From positions 21,987,260 to 22,051,259 of the forward strand of contig NC_065530.1 of assembly GCF_020184175.1 (NCBI RefSeq): 64,000 bases of DNA. The letters run 5' to 3'. Numbering within the stretch: position 1 is the stretch's first letter; each line of letters begins with the position of its first letter. Shown here one piece after another: positions 50,961 to 64,000 of this stretch. This stretch comes from Aphis gossypii (lineage: Eukaryota > Arthropoda > Insecta > Hemiptera > Aphididae). The position numbers were made by a program, and so were the translations under genes. The notes under the pieces were generated by a model. It was not told the DNA's origin. It saw nothing but the letters and a program-made list of their open reading frames with translations, and searched no databases.

Positions 50961-53900
50961 ATTCGTATAGTTTTCGTGTACCTGAGTGCCCAATAATCGT
51001 AACAATTATTATTCGTTGTTTTTACACTGCACCGATTTACGTTACGATGATTATTTTATTACACAATTTATTGTTGTAAACGTTCACAACGGATGTAGGT
51101 ACGAAAATCGATACGCTGAAAGCAACTGTACCTACGTCATTATTATGTGGATAAAAAATGATTATGATTTTTGAAAACGTGTGTACCTATAATTATTTAT
51201 TACTTGAGTAAATAATTTACGTACTAACTTTTTTAATTTAATTTATATATATAGACTTACAAGGCTTCTACGACTTACACCATCTGCATGATGAAAATAA
51301 TAATACCTGCCTAAAACTGTACACGTTGGTTTGGCTTTGGAATAGGTATTATATTTTCAAATATTTCATTTTATAACTTTTGTTTTTAGTTTACAACCAA
51401 AAGGTTGTTTTGACAACCGTCTAGTTCTAATGTTTCTTAACAATTTAGACTGTTGTTTACTAGGGGTGTTATATTGTGCAGTATATAGTTTACCGTTATC
51501 TTCTACAGTATAGGGTGGAAATGATGGCATTTCTATTTCTGTGGACAGTTGTATGTGACATGAGCCAAGCGCGACCAAGTTTAAACTGGCGAAGTTGTGA
51601 CAAGTATAATATTCTGCTCGTATATACTGTGTTCAACATTAAAAAGTAAAACAAAAAATGTATTTGAATATTTTTGTTTTGTTGAAAATCATTTAATCAA
51701 AACATTCTATCAGACATCAGTAACCAACTATTTCGAAAAAAATAATTATTCTGAAAATAATCTCCCGATATTCTATAGCTTTTTATTTGATTGACTTAGA
51801 TTTGAATAATTTATTGCTTTATAAACCAAATAATTTCAATACTGTTAAGAACGTCAAACGATAATTATTATTTGGGCAGTGCAACGACTACGTCGTATTG
51901 AAATACCCTGAACTGCTGTCAAAATGAAATTAACAGGTATATTGGGAAGGACAGGCGTAATAAGATCCGAGTGGTTTGGTTTTGATAACGTCATTGAGTA
52001 TAAATTAGATAATCTCGTTCAGTCGTAAAGAAAGAAAAAAGCACTTTGCATTTGACTAGATGACTTTTTTTTCTGTTTTTTCGTCTTATTTTTTTCTTTT
52101 TTCCTGTGTTTCAATTTATTGATCACAGTTATCTTTTAACTGCGTATCTCCCAAGACAAGTAGACGAGAAACGAGTGGAAGCAAGTTAGTTCGACCATGA
52201 AATTTCCCTCTCGGGTCGTTTAACTGATGCAAACCGTTTCTTGGCCCCTCGCACCATCCCCGGGTAATATCACTTCAATTTCAGACATCAAGAAACTTTC
52301 ACGGTGACCGCAGAGGGTTTAGACAAATCCAATATAGCTGATAGCCCCGTTAGGTAGAGGTTTTTTTCTTAGCTATCGTTTCTTTATATGGCTATGACAA
52401 TATTTTGTTATTAACATGTCACTCTATTGTTAATACACCAAATGTTATAATCTGATTTTAAAATGAAACCAAGTACGAAATTCTAATGTTTTAAGATATT
52501 CTACATATAATGATAATATAACATGTTTCCAGCAGCCAATTCTATACAGTATGTGAAACTATATTATTATCTATTACTTGAACACGTAACTACATACCTA
52601 CTTAGTATTTTTTATGATAAAATAATAAATTAATACATATATATATATGTATATATGTATATTAATTTAAATTTTCATAAAACAGTATACCTACATATAT
52701 ATAAAATGTATAGTATAAAATATTATAAATTTAATAAATAAAAATGAAAGTATTCTTTAATTTACTTAATAAACATTTTTAAAATACTAATTTGTACTCA
52801 CTGATGATAAAATTAACTTTAAATCAAGGAATGAAATTACTAAGTACCTACCTACGTTGTTAAAAGAATGCATTTGGTTTAATGAATGAAATCCGAGAGC
52901 AGTCTTCAAGTTATATATATAACTGCTTATATAAGTAGTTATAAACCTGGTTCAAATAAATTAATTTATGGAGATTAATTTGACAACAAAATAAATACTT
53001 GGAGTACATAATAGGATACTAAAACAAACACATATAAACAAAACACAATAAAATGTATTTGCATGAAGAAGAGTTTTTTCAAAAAGAAACTTTTTACAAA
53101 TTAGTTTTAAAATATTACGAAGCTGAATAATATGTATTAATTTTTATTATTTTATTTTCGATCTAAAATGTTAATTCTATATTACAGCACAATTTTTATA
53201 CATTTCATCACATTATTATTTTGTTCTTAAATTACAAAATAAAATGCTGTAACTACTTGACTAATTTTAGTTAAAAATTATGAAATGAAGTTTTAAATTA
53301 TTGTAACTATATTTTAATCATGTTATTATTCTATACGATTATTAAGTGTGAATCTTGAGTTTATTATTTCAAATAAAATGTATTTAATTCTCAAAAGATA
53401 TTTATAAAATATACAGTTTTTTAATCACGAGGAATTTAAATGAATTTTTTTATCTATTTAACATAAATAACTTAAGAATGTTTATTACTATTTACTATTT
53501 AGTTTCTTGATAGAAACTCGATTTCATGTATAACCGATGATTATTTATTTATAATTATAAAAATATCAAGACGCTGAAAAGTACTTACAACTATTATCTA
53601 TATTTAATAACAATAATAAATAATATAATATGCTTTTATTATACTATTTTATTTTTTAAATTTGAATATAATTTTGAACTCTAATAAAAATGTACAATAG
53701 ACTATATAGAGTAATTTTATTTTGCATGATCGAAAAATGTACACATTTTAATACAATATATTATTATACAGTCCATTTGACAACAACTGTTGTGGGAGAT
53801 AATGATCAATGTTCATTAAGAATTAATGAAAACATAGTGTACATCATACCATGGGTTGGTATTTCGTCGTTACCGTGTATGTGATAAGCAAAATATGAGA

Positions 53901-56760
53901 ATAAAACTAATAAATTTCAATACAGGTAGTTATTGTGTATTACCCTCGAATATCGAAAATATTGACGTAGGAAGGTATTTCATGGATAATTCAGAAGGCA
54001 CTAAAACTTGAAAAAAAAAACAATCTTGATCATTCGCATATATGAGTCACCGAGAAGTCCGGTACATTGATCCAACGGGACATAAGGAGGACTGTACCCA
54101 ATTGAAATTGCCATTTGTAATTGAATTATAAGCTTAAATAACCTTATGCTTTTTGCGTACAGTACAGTATATTATATATATCCCATCTTTAGTGCTGGTT
54201 AACAACGACCAATAAAACTCGTATTGAACTCCTGTGTAGTGATGTTACCGCGACTGTTTTGAATGTCAACCTTTGAACGTGGCCAATTTTTTTTCATTTG
54301 ATAATTAAATTCATGTTATTTAGTACTTTTTAATTATCTAACATTTCTTCGTATATCATAAATTAGGTTGACTAATTAAGTTAATATTAACATTTTAATA
54401 ATATATTATTATGTATTTACTTGAAAACTATAATGCTATATTTAACTATTTTGTATAATATATTATATTATTGTAGTATTTTTCTTAGCACTATTTCCGA
54501 CAAAAATTTGAAAATTTTTTAATTGCATATCCAAAATTTATTCAAATAAATTTATTATAGTTTTTTTAGTATTAAACAATAAAAAAATAATTATTATTAC
54601 ATTTGTTTATTGAAAGGCTAAAACCAACAAGCTTTTAATTTTTTAGTGTATAAAATATAAAATTATTGGTATAAAAAAAATGTTATTTAATACTAATATA
54701 ATAATATTTTGAATTTGTTATTATGTGCTTATGAGATTGTCTATCCACACAATTTTGTTTTTATCTTAATCAATTTTTGAAATTTATTAAAATTAAAAAT
54801 GTTAAAAATAGAGCTTTAGAGCTTTTATATTCAAATAAATGAAAAAAGTCTAAAGAAATGGCTTGTATTTAATCGCATTATAGTGATACTTATTTACATT
54901 GTATTATATTTTAAGTTATTTATGGGAAAATAATAATAATGAACAAACTCGTTATTAATTATTATGTGTTAATTTATTTTATATTTATTTTACAGAAGCT
55001 GAAATATAGGTAAATCTGAAATTAATTAAATTAAAACAAAAAAAGTATATTTACCTAGTTTATTTGACTATTTTTGTAGATTCATTTCTTCCATTAACTT
55101 CTCGACTTATGGACGCTATTTTAAAAGACTTCCAAGGGACCAATAATAATCTTAAATAACAGTCTTTTTATAACAAGATTTTCTATCTCTAAAGTAAGAA
55201 AAAAATAACTATAAGCTCTCTCGTTTCGTTAAACATCAAAAACTGTTTGTGAAGTCTTTCGTGATCCCAGAAAATCATCAAATATGATATGTTACATAAA
55301 ATCTCTAAACTATCTTATAATTCTGATAAGAAAGTTAAGCTTTAAGTATATATATAATCTAAACAAACTCTAAGCAAAATTATATCAATTGTATTTCAAC
55401 CTATTTTTTTTCTGATTTTAATAAATTTTCATTTAACTTAAATATTATTATTTGTATATTAATATAATAATAATGTCTTTAAGTTTATTTTTAATAACGT
55501 TTTTAGTTTTACAATACTATAACTTACTAATAATATTCTAAGCGTACACTCATAATATATTGTATTACTGTGTTTTCATTTTATATTAAAACTTCAAATA
55601 ATTAAATTAATTTGATATACATAGTACGATAGTTACATCATATAGCTTCAAACAAATACACTAAGATTTTTCTTTAGATTAATAAAAATAAATATTAATT
55701 ACATACTTTAAAACACTAATTAACAAAACTTGATTTTTACTTATTAAATCGAGCTACTTAGATCTATTAAAATATTCATTCTGTCAATGAAAGTTTTTAT
55801 AAAATAATATATTATAAATCTATAATATAAAAAATATTTATAAATCAATTACTTATCAAACCATTTTTATTTTAGGTACATTTATGTTTAAATTTCAATA
55901 TAATAATATTAAGCTAATTAACTCTTTACCATTATATATAAAGAACATTAGTAAAATTAATCATTGTGATTTGTAAACTAGCGAACATGACTTTTCACTC
56001 ATAACAATTAAAAGTTGGATTATCTAAAGTTCACAAACTCGGAAGTTGATCATTCGCTAACTCCTGCTATACCTCTTTATAGGCTGTCGCTGATTCTATT
56101 ACAACTAAACATTATAGAAAATAAACCAAATTAATCGAAACTTACAAAGTTATGATACTATTTGATTGATTGCAGTTAATTTTCCAAGTCAAATTAAGAC
56201 ATACTAAACAACATAGGTACTAAATAAGTTAGTTTCATGCTATAGTACATACTTTTAAGTTAATTTTCTTAGAGCTAGTGTTGAAATAAATACTTTTTGA
56301 AATAAATTATTTTATAATAAACATAACAAATTAGTTGATATTTTCATCGTCGTACTTAAAAACAATCATTATTTTTCAAATTATCTCCATTTATGTTTTC
56401 AAATATGAACTGAAAAATATATTTATACATTTTAAAGATATATAATCCTGATAATCTTATATTTCAAAAATAATTGGCTACATAATCTTAATATTTCTTA
56501 ATATTTATATTTTGAAGAGTAAATTATAATCAAAAGACTTTCACCAGTATAAAATGTTTCCCTACCACTCTATATTCACTTTTCTCGTATAAGTATTAAG
56601 CAATTGTATTTTTACTTTATTTTAATTTTTATTTTAAATAATTAGTAATTTTATGTATAAATCTTGAATATCAATAAATATATTAAAATATATTATGTAA
56701 AAATATTAATTTACAGATATTACTATACAATTATTTATGTAGATACCTACTGAATTCAAT

Positions 56761-56778
56761 ATATATATATATATATAT
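56761..56778. repeat. (TA)n microsatellite
   Basis: About nine uninterrupted AT units. Confidence 0.75.
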
Positions 56779-58390
56779 CTAGGATATTTTCAGATGGAGC
56801 TCATTAAATTTTAAATCCTTCATAAGTTGAGTATATGACCTGTAATGCAGACAATATAGTATAAAGAATTTTTTTTTTATCACACTATGAAAAACATCGG
56901 CTGTCGAGTTGTAAGCACGTGCATGGTCGGAAGTTTTGATGTAGGTTTAGCCAAGGACGTTTTTGTGTGAACGATAAAGGGGAGGGTAAAAGAGAAGAAA
57001 TGGTAGTTCTAGTAGAAGGTTTGGCATTGCGACGTGGTACATTTCTCCACATTAAACATTCACCCCCCGAGTAGTTGGTACTTTTTTTGTAAACTCGTCG
57101 TTCTCGAGCACGTGTTGTCGCCCTTCATGAAATAACAAAAATGAACGGCTCCTCGGCACACTTCTCATTCAGTTGCTATAAAGAAAAGCGGTAGGGTGAA
57201 AAAATAAAATAGAAATCGCATAAAATATTCAAAACAGTTTTGACAGTGTTTTACCACGGATTTTCCAATCCACGTTTCATTGCATAATTTAGCAACATGA
57301 GATGGGTACTGAACACACTTCACTGTATCCTACTTGTTCATTGAGGAAGTACATTGCTTATATACACGAGAAGCAATTTATTTTTCTGGTCGAGATAAGG
57401 TATAGAAAAGCATATTTTTATTCGAATTTCTAGACAACATTTACTTGAGAGACTCGGCCAAATAATTTATTTTAGTCGCAGTCTTATATTAGCGCATATT
57501 AATAAAGAAATAAACATATAACAATACTTAAATTTACTATTGTCAAATATGAAAATGATAATAATCGATATTTAAATTAATTTAATAAATGTGGGTGTTA
57601 AAATTAAGCAAATTTTAATGTATTTTATTAATCATTATTAATCACTTGAATCATATAAGGACATTTTGTTTTTATTTCTAAAACTTAAATTACATATAAA
57701 ACCTATAAAAGATGATAAATATTTAGGTGAAGTACTGGTTTGATTTGCAGATATATTTTTATTTGTTAGTTAGGATAAAAATTAATTATTACAATTACAT
57801 AAGAGAATTTATTATGTTGAACACTTAAACTAGTATGAACCTATTTTAAACCATATGCAATAAGAATTTACAAAATTATTCTAAGTAGAATAAGAAATTA
57901 ATGGTTTTACACTTGCCTGTCTATAATATATCAATATAATATATTGCCACTACTAATTTAGATATACTCAGTGCACTTAATAGAGTTAATTTTTGTAAAA
58001 CTTTCAACAAAAGAAAATTATAAATATTTATGAGCACCCACTTAAAATAAAATTGATTGGTTTGTAGAAAATAAAAAGAAAACAATAGTTTTGCGAAATT
58101 TAAAAAAATTACTGTTTAACACTTTAACAGAAATATAGACATAACGATATTATGTTTTCAAGTTAAATTTTATAAAAAATTTTAAAAACATCGTATTATG
58201 TGCTTACGCTATTATAGTAAAATAGTCTCCATTCAAAACGTTTTTAATCGTGATTATTCATCACTGCGTTTAATATAAAAATATAAAACACAATACACGG
58301 TTGTATAGTAGTATGCTAAGCGAAATAAAATAAGTAAGAAACATTTGGTTCTTTATTCTGTTAGCATTTTAATTTTATATTCTACTTGAA

Positions 58391-58408
58391 TTTTTTTTTT
58401 TTTTTTTT
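58391..58408. repeat. Poly-T tract (18 T)
   Basis: A homopolymer run in intergenic DNA with no element recognised around it. Confidence 0.75.
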
Positions 58409-60985
58409 GAGTAGGTATAAATATATTATTAAGCCTATAGAAAAATTTATAGAAATATTAGCAACGATAATAATAGAAAATTTAGTTCAGTACATAACAG
58501 CTACGATGCATAGTACCTAATACCTATACTTGCTTAAAATATAAGGTTATAGCCAAATTTTAAATTGTATTGTAATATAATTATTATTTTAAGTAAAATT
58601 CTTTTATAATGTATTTTAAAATATATTGTTTTGTAAAGATTCTAAGAATATCAAGACTTGGTTTTACACATAACTTGAAAACGTATAGGCTATTAAACTC
58701 ATTACATATAATAACTATAGAAATAAATTATTATTATTAAAGTAACACATTATTAAAAGATCTATATAATTGAATAATTAATTAATCAGGTATCTCGTAT
58801 ACATAAATTACTGAATTAATTACATAAATACCTAAAATGAATTTAACTTTTGAAATAATACACATAACTTAATTTTACGAGTATATTGTTGATATTTAAA
58901 CTTGCCTTATGGTTCATCTAAATTTGATTTGTTTGAGAATGAAATGTTGTTTTTAATCATACGTTTCTGCAAGTCCAGTGAGAGTACTTTTTTATTTAGG
59001 CTTGTCAGACTGTGACATGGAAGGAGGAGGAAGTTGGTTTTATTATTCTTTCTGTCCCAGCAGCAGTAAATAATACGGTATTCTCGGCAATTTGACAACA
59101 GACCCTCTTAAAGAGCTTCACTATAAAAGGCCATAAAACCAAAATAAAAATGTCCTATATATCGTATTCTTAATAGCCACTTAAGTTTACACTAGGGTAA
59201 TAACTTTGACTTTTTGTTTTCAAGATTAAATGATGTTTATAGAACACGCCAAATAATAACGGATAAGTATAGTGAATATTACTAGTGAGTCCAAAACTGC
59301 ATTCTGAGTACCTACCTCTTTTGAGCACTACCTAGGTGTTTATATATTAGCTATATTTCTCTGGTTAACACACTGTTGAAAATTCATACTTGATTAAAAT
59401 CTGAATTCAAGAGTTTATTTTAATAAATTTATGAAACTATAATTAGGTTCATGTTAGTGTACTTTAATAGATACATACACTAAAAATCTAATTAATACAT
59501 AAATAGAAAAACTTCATTGCATACTAAGAGGCAGAAAACTGGAATAAAATTTAAGTTTTAAGTTGTTACGTCCGTACCAGAATACCTACTGGCCAAAACA
59601 TAAACAAATCTATAAATTAATTAAAACCAATTTAAAATGTCAATATAAACGTGTTAAAATATAATTTATATAATAACATTTTTTTAAACATTATATTTTT
59701 TTATGGCAATCAATGGCCATTTTTACCTAAGCTTTTTCTAAATAAAATAATACATTGGAAATTAAATTAATATAACTGAAGCCACGCAATTCCAAAAATT
59801 ATTTTTTTTCAAGCTATTAAGTAGTAAACATTGTAAATAAAAAAAAATCTTAAGTGGATTTAAAATGTACTATTTTTCATGTCCAAACGATCTATTTTCA
59901 TTTCAACACACTGATCGATCGAATTATTAATAATTCGAAAACGTGTTTAGATTCTTCGTTTTATATTCTTTAAATATTCCGAACAACTGTTAACAAGATT
60001 TGATTTATACTTATCAAAATATCGAATAAATCTTGTTTCACTGATAATATTTATACATACTCGAGTATCGAAGGTCGACATTAAATATACTCAAATATCA
60101 AGAACCAACTTATTAAATTATTAGACATATAATTATGACCCAGTTTTCCACAACTATGTAGTAAGAATCTTATATGTTAACGTTAACCTGTTGTAGTAAA
60201 TACTTGGTAACGTTTTGTTAAAAATCTAAAAATAAAAATGAATTTATTATTTAGCATACCTATGCTCTAACGATGAAATTAAGACATAATACATACAAAC
60301 TCATACAAAGAACATTACGAGAAATTAAAATATAATTAACAGTATTTAAATATATATTTATATTAAGTCTTGGTCAATTATTCCAATATCTGCATATTTT
60401 AAGTTAATATAATACAATTTTTTATAAATCAATACAATCTAAAAATCTATTAATTTAATACTTTTCATTTACTTTTAGGTTAACAAAAACATAATAACAA
60501 CATGTTATTTATCTTAAATATTATGATTAAAGTTAATATTTTTTTTCCTATTAATATAGAATACACATATACATTATACATAATACAAATATAATAATAA
60601 TCATTTAAATATATACATTTTATAATATTCAATAAAAATAAGGATAATACTACATTTAAATAACAACTATGTCTAACAATATATATTATATTATCCATAG
60701 GTAATAATTAATAAAAAAAAAATTTGACAAAGTCAGTCCAGTTATTCACAAAAACTCACTTAATTAAATTTGTTTTTTAAAAAAGCTACGTATATTAACA
60801 TAATATAATTTATCGGTGTAGTACTTTCGTTGACTTATTTATCAACAATAACTTTAGATGATTATCACAGAAATATGTAGAATGAATAAAAATATGTTTT
60901 TAAAATACTTATAAAGCGTAATAAAAAGTTTAGGAAGACAAATGAATAAACAATAATAAACCGTATAATATTTACTATAAAGTAA

Positions 60986-63900
60986 TTATTCTTTCTCGGA
61001 TGGTGAACTTTGTACATTACTGCTTATTGTATCAATATATTTTTTCTGTGAATTATTCGATGTGCTAAAATAAAACATAAATTCGTAAATATAATAAAAA
61101 TATTATAATAATAAAAATCTTACAAAATTAAAGAAATACTATTTTTATTTTTTTTAACTTACCTAATACAATCCTCTACTTCTTCTAATGTATCAGAAAG
61201 ATAACTGCCTGTTTCTGGTAACATAAGTACAGATAATCCACCAATAACGCTAACTGTTCCCAGTACTAATAATGGTAAAACTTTGCTCAGTGGAGACTGT
61301 AATCAATTGAAAGTAAAATAAGTATACAATTTATATTAAAATAAATATTCACTGGACTCACTAAATTCCAAAGGTATGGCACCATAATAAGAGCAATTCC
61401 TGCTGGTATATTTGAAGTTCCCACGCCTAAATTCCTTATAACAGTTGGGAACAATTCAGCTGTGTAAAGAGGCATAATAACGTTTGACGACGACACGGAA
61501 AATTTTCCAGCCATCACCAATGATAGCGATATCCACTCATCCGTATCTAATAATTATAATACAATTTTTTAGAAAAACGTGTATCAGATAAAATTTAAAT
61601 AAATAAATATAAATACCTGGTGGTAAAATTGTAGTAAGCAAACACGCAATTCCACCAGCTACCATGGTAAGGCATAATGGTATTCTTCGACCCATTTTGA
61701 GCAATATTACCACACTAATCAATATTGATGGAATTTCGACCAAACCTAAATTCAAATGCAATAATGAACAATATCTTTAGATAACGTTTAAACTTAATAA
61801 TATTACTCTTGGATCGATTTAATTCGTTATTGTAAATTTAAATAAGTATTAAATTTATCAACGAAAATACTTAAATAAATTATAATTTATAAATATAAGT
61901 AAATAATTTATTATTTTTAAATATTTAAAAGATAAAAAAAAATTATTATTATATCCTGTAAATTACCTGATATTATAGTATTTATGTATATATTTCCTCC
62001 GATGTTTGACAGATTAAGTACAAGACCGTAGTATACTAAGTAAAGACTGAACCAAAGTATGTATAAAACAAGTGAAATCTTTCTAATATTTTTGGTGCGA
62101 AATAAATCTGAAACTCGTACTTTAGGTTTGCCATTAATTTCAAATTTGTTAATACTCTGAAACAAAATGAACAATTTATTATAAAAACAATATATTTGAC
62201 TAATCTAACCTAACTATAATTATAGTAAATTAACAATTTTAAGAAAAAAATAGTAATTTGTATACAATATACATATATTATTTATTTCTAACTAATTAAT
62301 GACAAATATTATAATAGGTTTTGAATCGAAGAATTTGAGCTTGGCCTCCAGATTACGCACCGATTCTTTTATAATCCTATGAAGTCATAAATATACATAC
62401 TATACTATTAAGATGACCTGTTTCAAGATAACCAAAATATTACTCATAAGCCATGACATAAAATTTAACAATTTTACTGTAAGCAACACTAACAACAGTA
62501 AACAATAAAATACGGAGTATACATTTTACATTTGTACTAAACATAATAGTACATAATATACAATATACATGACATCAAAGTAAGTATGTAGTTTATAAAT
62601 TCTACGCCAAAAATAAAACAAAAGTTTTAATGTGATTTTAATTTTTTACTTACTTGTTTAAGAATTTTGTCCATATTCACTGGTAATGGGTGCTTATTAA
62701 TTTTAGAGGCCTTTTGCAAAACTTCCATTGTCTCTTCCACTCTGCCCATGGCTAATAACCATCTTGGTGATTCGGGAACAAACCTAATAATCCGTATGAA
62801 TAAAAAGTATTTTCGCCATATATCTATCAAATGTCTTACCAATGCAAAACTAAAAAAAATACAGCGGGTAATGTAACACACCACTGCAGTAACCTCCATC
62901 CTCTGCATATGTATGCGATTCCGGAAATTATAATATAGCTCATCGGAACTGGGAGTAAATAGAGGACTCCAGCAATTGTTAACCATTTACCACCAACCAA
63001 TTCCATACCTATAATTAACAAAAACCATGATAAATTCAATAACATTAAACAATATTATATACAGAATACTTACACAATACAAAACCACTAAAGACAATGC
63101 TCACACAAACAAATCCCAAAATAAATCTGAGTACCAAATAAAATTCAAACCAAGGACAAATAGCCACTAAAATACCAAGAGCCAACTGCATGATTAAAGA
63201 AGCCATCAATGTCTTCTTTCTACCAAATCTATAAATATATAAGATAACATTAATCAATCATTATCCAAATAAATCAAGCAATTTTTTAATTAAATTTAAG
63301 TATTTTAAACCAATTTATTAATGTATCACTATGTTCTTTCAATAAATGACCCCCTTTAAATCGTTAAAGAAAGAAAATAAACATGTATGTAATGAATTTA
63401 CCGGAAATCTAATTTATATTTTCAACAATTACGAGTATTAACAATAATTCCTACGTACTCGGGTATACGTGATGTTTAAACGAATTTTACAAACCCCGGA
63501 ACAGATAATAAAGATATTAAATTATATAATGGTTGAAATGAAAAGGAAATGAAAAAAAAAATAGAGAAAATGATATAACATTTTGAACTTTTCTTTATTA
63601 TGTTGGTCATTTCTATTTTTCTAGCGTTATTTATGTAGGTAGGTATACGCTAGTAAACTGTTAATATCTACAATAGCGCATTATATTTTACTCTTTATTA
63701 AATAATAATATTACTATAGTATGAACTAACATCACTTTAAATGAATAAATTAAACAAAATATTATGACACTGCACATTTCACATATTCAAGTTTCACAAA
63801 AACAGTATAGGTATATACATATTTTAACTAATTTCATTAACAGTGTTTAATAATAAGATTTTACTGTTCGTCAAATAATTTTCGTAATCTGTTTAAAAGT

Positions 63901-64000
63901 TTATACCTTTTTGTAAAATGATTATCATATTATGAATATTTGTTCGCTTGTTAATGTTTAAAAGCTGTCAAAATTTGACTTACCTGTCAGACACGAGTCC
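60986..64000 (-). CDS. Organic cation transporter-like (SLC22/MFS) gene, 5' end outside window
   Basis: Nine exons in frame: 64000-63984 (partial), 63228-63074, 63008-62840, 62783-62654, 62156-61967, 61745-61617, 61546-61362, 61296-61163, 61064-60986 (stop TAA at the end). Together they give 395 residues, so roughly the first quarter of a typical 500-550-aa protein is missing. In order they show the MFS loop motif 'GLVSDRFGRKK' split by the first intron, helices after it, 'RGWRLLQW', the hallmark 'FVPESPRWLLAMGR' with a long cytoplasmic loop, 'LKMGRRIPL', 'YTAELFPTVIRNLGVG' and 'LPET' followed by 'DTLEEVEDCI', then a short polar tail. These are signatures of the OCT branch of SLC22. It should be a plasma-membrane multi-pass carrier for organic cations, carnitine or similar solutes; the substrate cannot be read from the sequence. 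All introns are short with GT/AG ends. Confidence 0.92.

Larger units (their letters stand above)
49957..60985. other. Gene-poor region between transposon and transporter
   Basis: About 11 kb without a recognisable protein gene. It holds the GC-rich island at about 50040-50960, moderately complex patches at about 52130-52360, 53930-54290 and 56880-57400, a (TA)n run at 56761-56778 and a poly-T at 58391-58408. The last few hundred bases are the 3' flank of the transporter. The small open frames here are AT-rich and resemble nothing known to me. Confidence 0.5.

Noticed and set aside
60986..64000. Idea that the transporter and kinase array form one functional cluster
   Set aside because: They are separated by about 23 kb of gene-poor DNA and nothing in the sequence shows shared regulation; proximity alone is not evidence.
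1..64000. CRISPR arrays, prokaryotic operons or phage features
   Set aside because: No spaced direct repeats, ribosome-binding sites or bacterial-type genes; introns and composition show eukaryotic DNA.

Overview
The window is nuclear insect DNA, most likely from an aphid. It is very AT-rich, has small spliced exons with GT/AG borders, carries poly-A/T and TA microsatellites, and contains an expanded array of insect-type ecdysteroid-kinase-like genes beside an MFS transporter. The aphid assignment is an inference from composition and gene content; no species call can be made.

From 1 to about 37.3 kb, seven genes of the EcKinase-like/CHK family (EcKL, DUF1679; aminoglycoside-phosphotransferase fold) lie head to tail on the minus strand. 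The first is cut by the window edge. All have two coding exons and the same phase-2 intron, which falls in a Lys codon between an 'ALAK' end and an 'FHGLSY' start. The six complete models keep frame across the splice and give proteins of 407-440 aa. By sequence they form three groups. Group A is genes 1 and 3. Group B is genes 2 and 7, plus a 63-codon pseudogene fragment at 28854-29040. Group C is genes 4, 5 and 6. Groups A and B keep the HGDxxxxN catalytic loop where it can be seen. Group C has lost key residues (HGN....T, HGD....S, HGE....S) while keeping full-length frames, so it looks like a set of tandem pseudokinases or functionally shifted kinases.

Genes 5 and 6 lie in a segmental duplication. 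It includes downstream and upstream flanks and probably a neighbouring group-B gene. One junction appears to fall inside the group-B gene, leaving the 3'-terminal fragment at 28.9-29.0 kb. Base composition is strongly mosaic: second exons of genes 2, 4, 5, 6 and 7 reach about 70% GC in places, while the first exons of group C are near 20% GC.

From 37.3 to 61 kb I see no convincing protein gene. This AT-rich stretch holds a 677-bp non-autonomous DNA transposon at 49280-49956 with abutting 10-bp direct repeats, a small hAT-like remnant directly beside it, a nested inverted repeat at 47986-48160, and a conspicuous GC/CpG-rich island at about 50.05-50.96 kb that has no recognisable gene.

From 60986 to the end, the minus strand carries nine exons of an organic-cation-transporter-like (SLC22/MFS) gene whose 5' part lies beyond the window. 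Nothing ties its function to the kinase array except proximity and a plausible shared role in handling xenobiotics or steroids.
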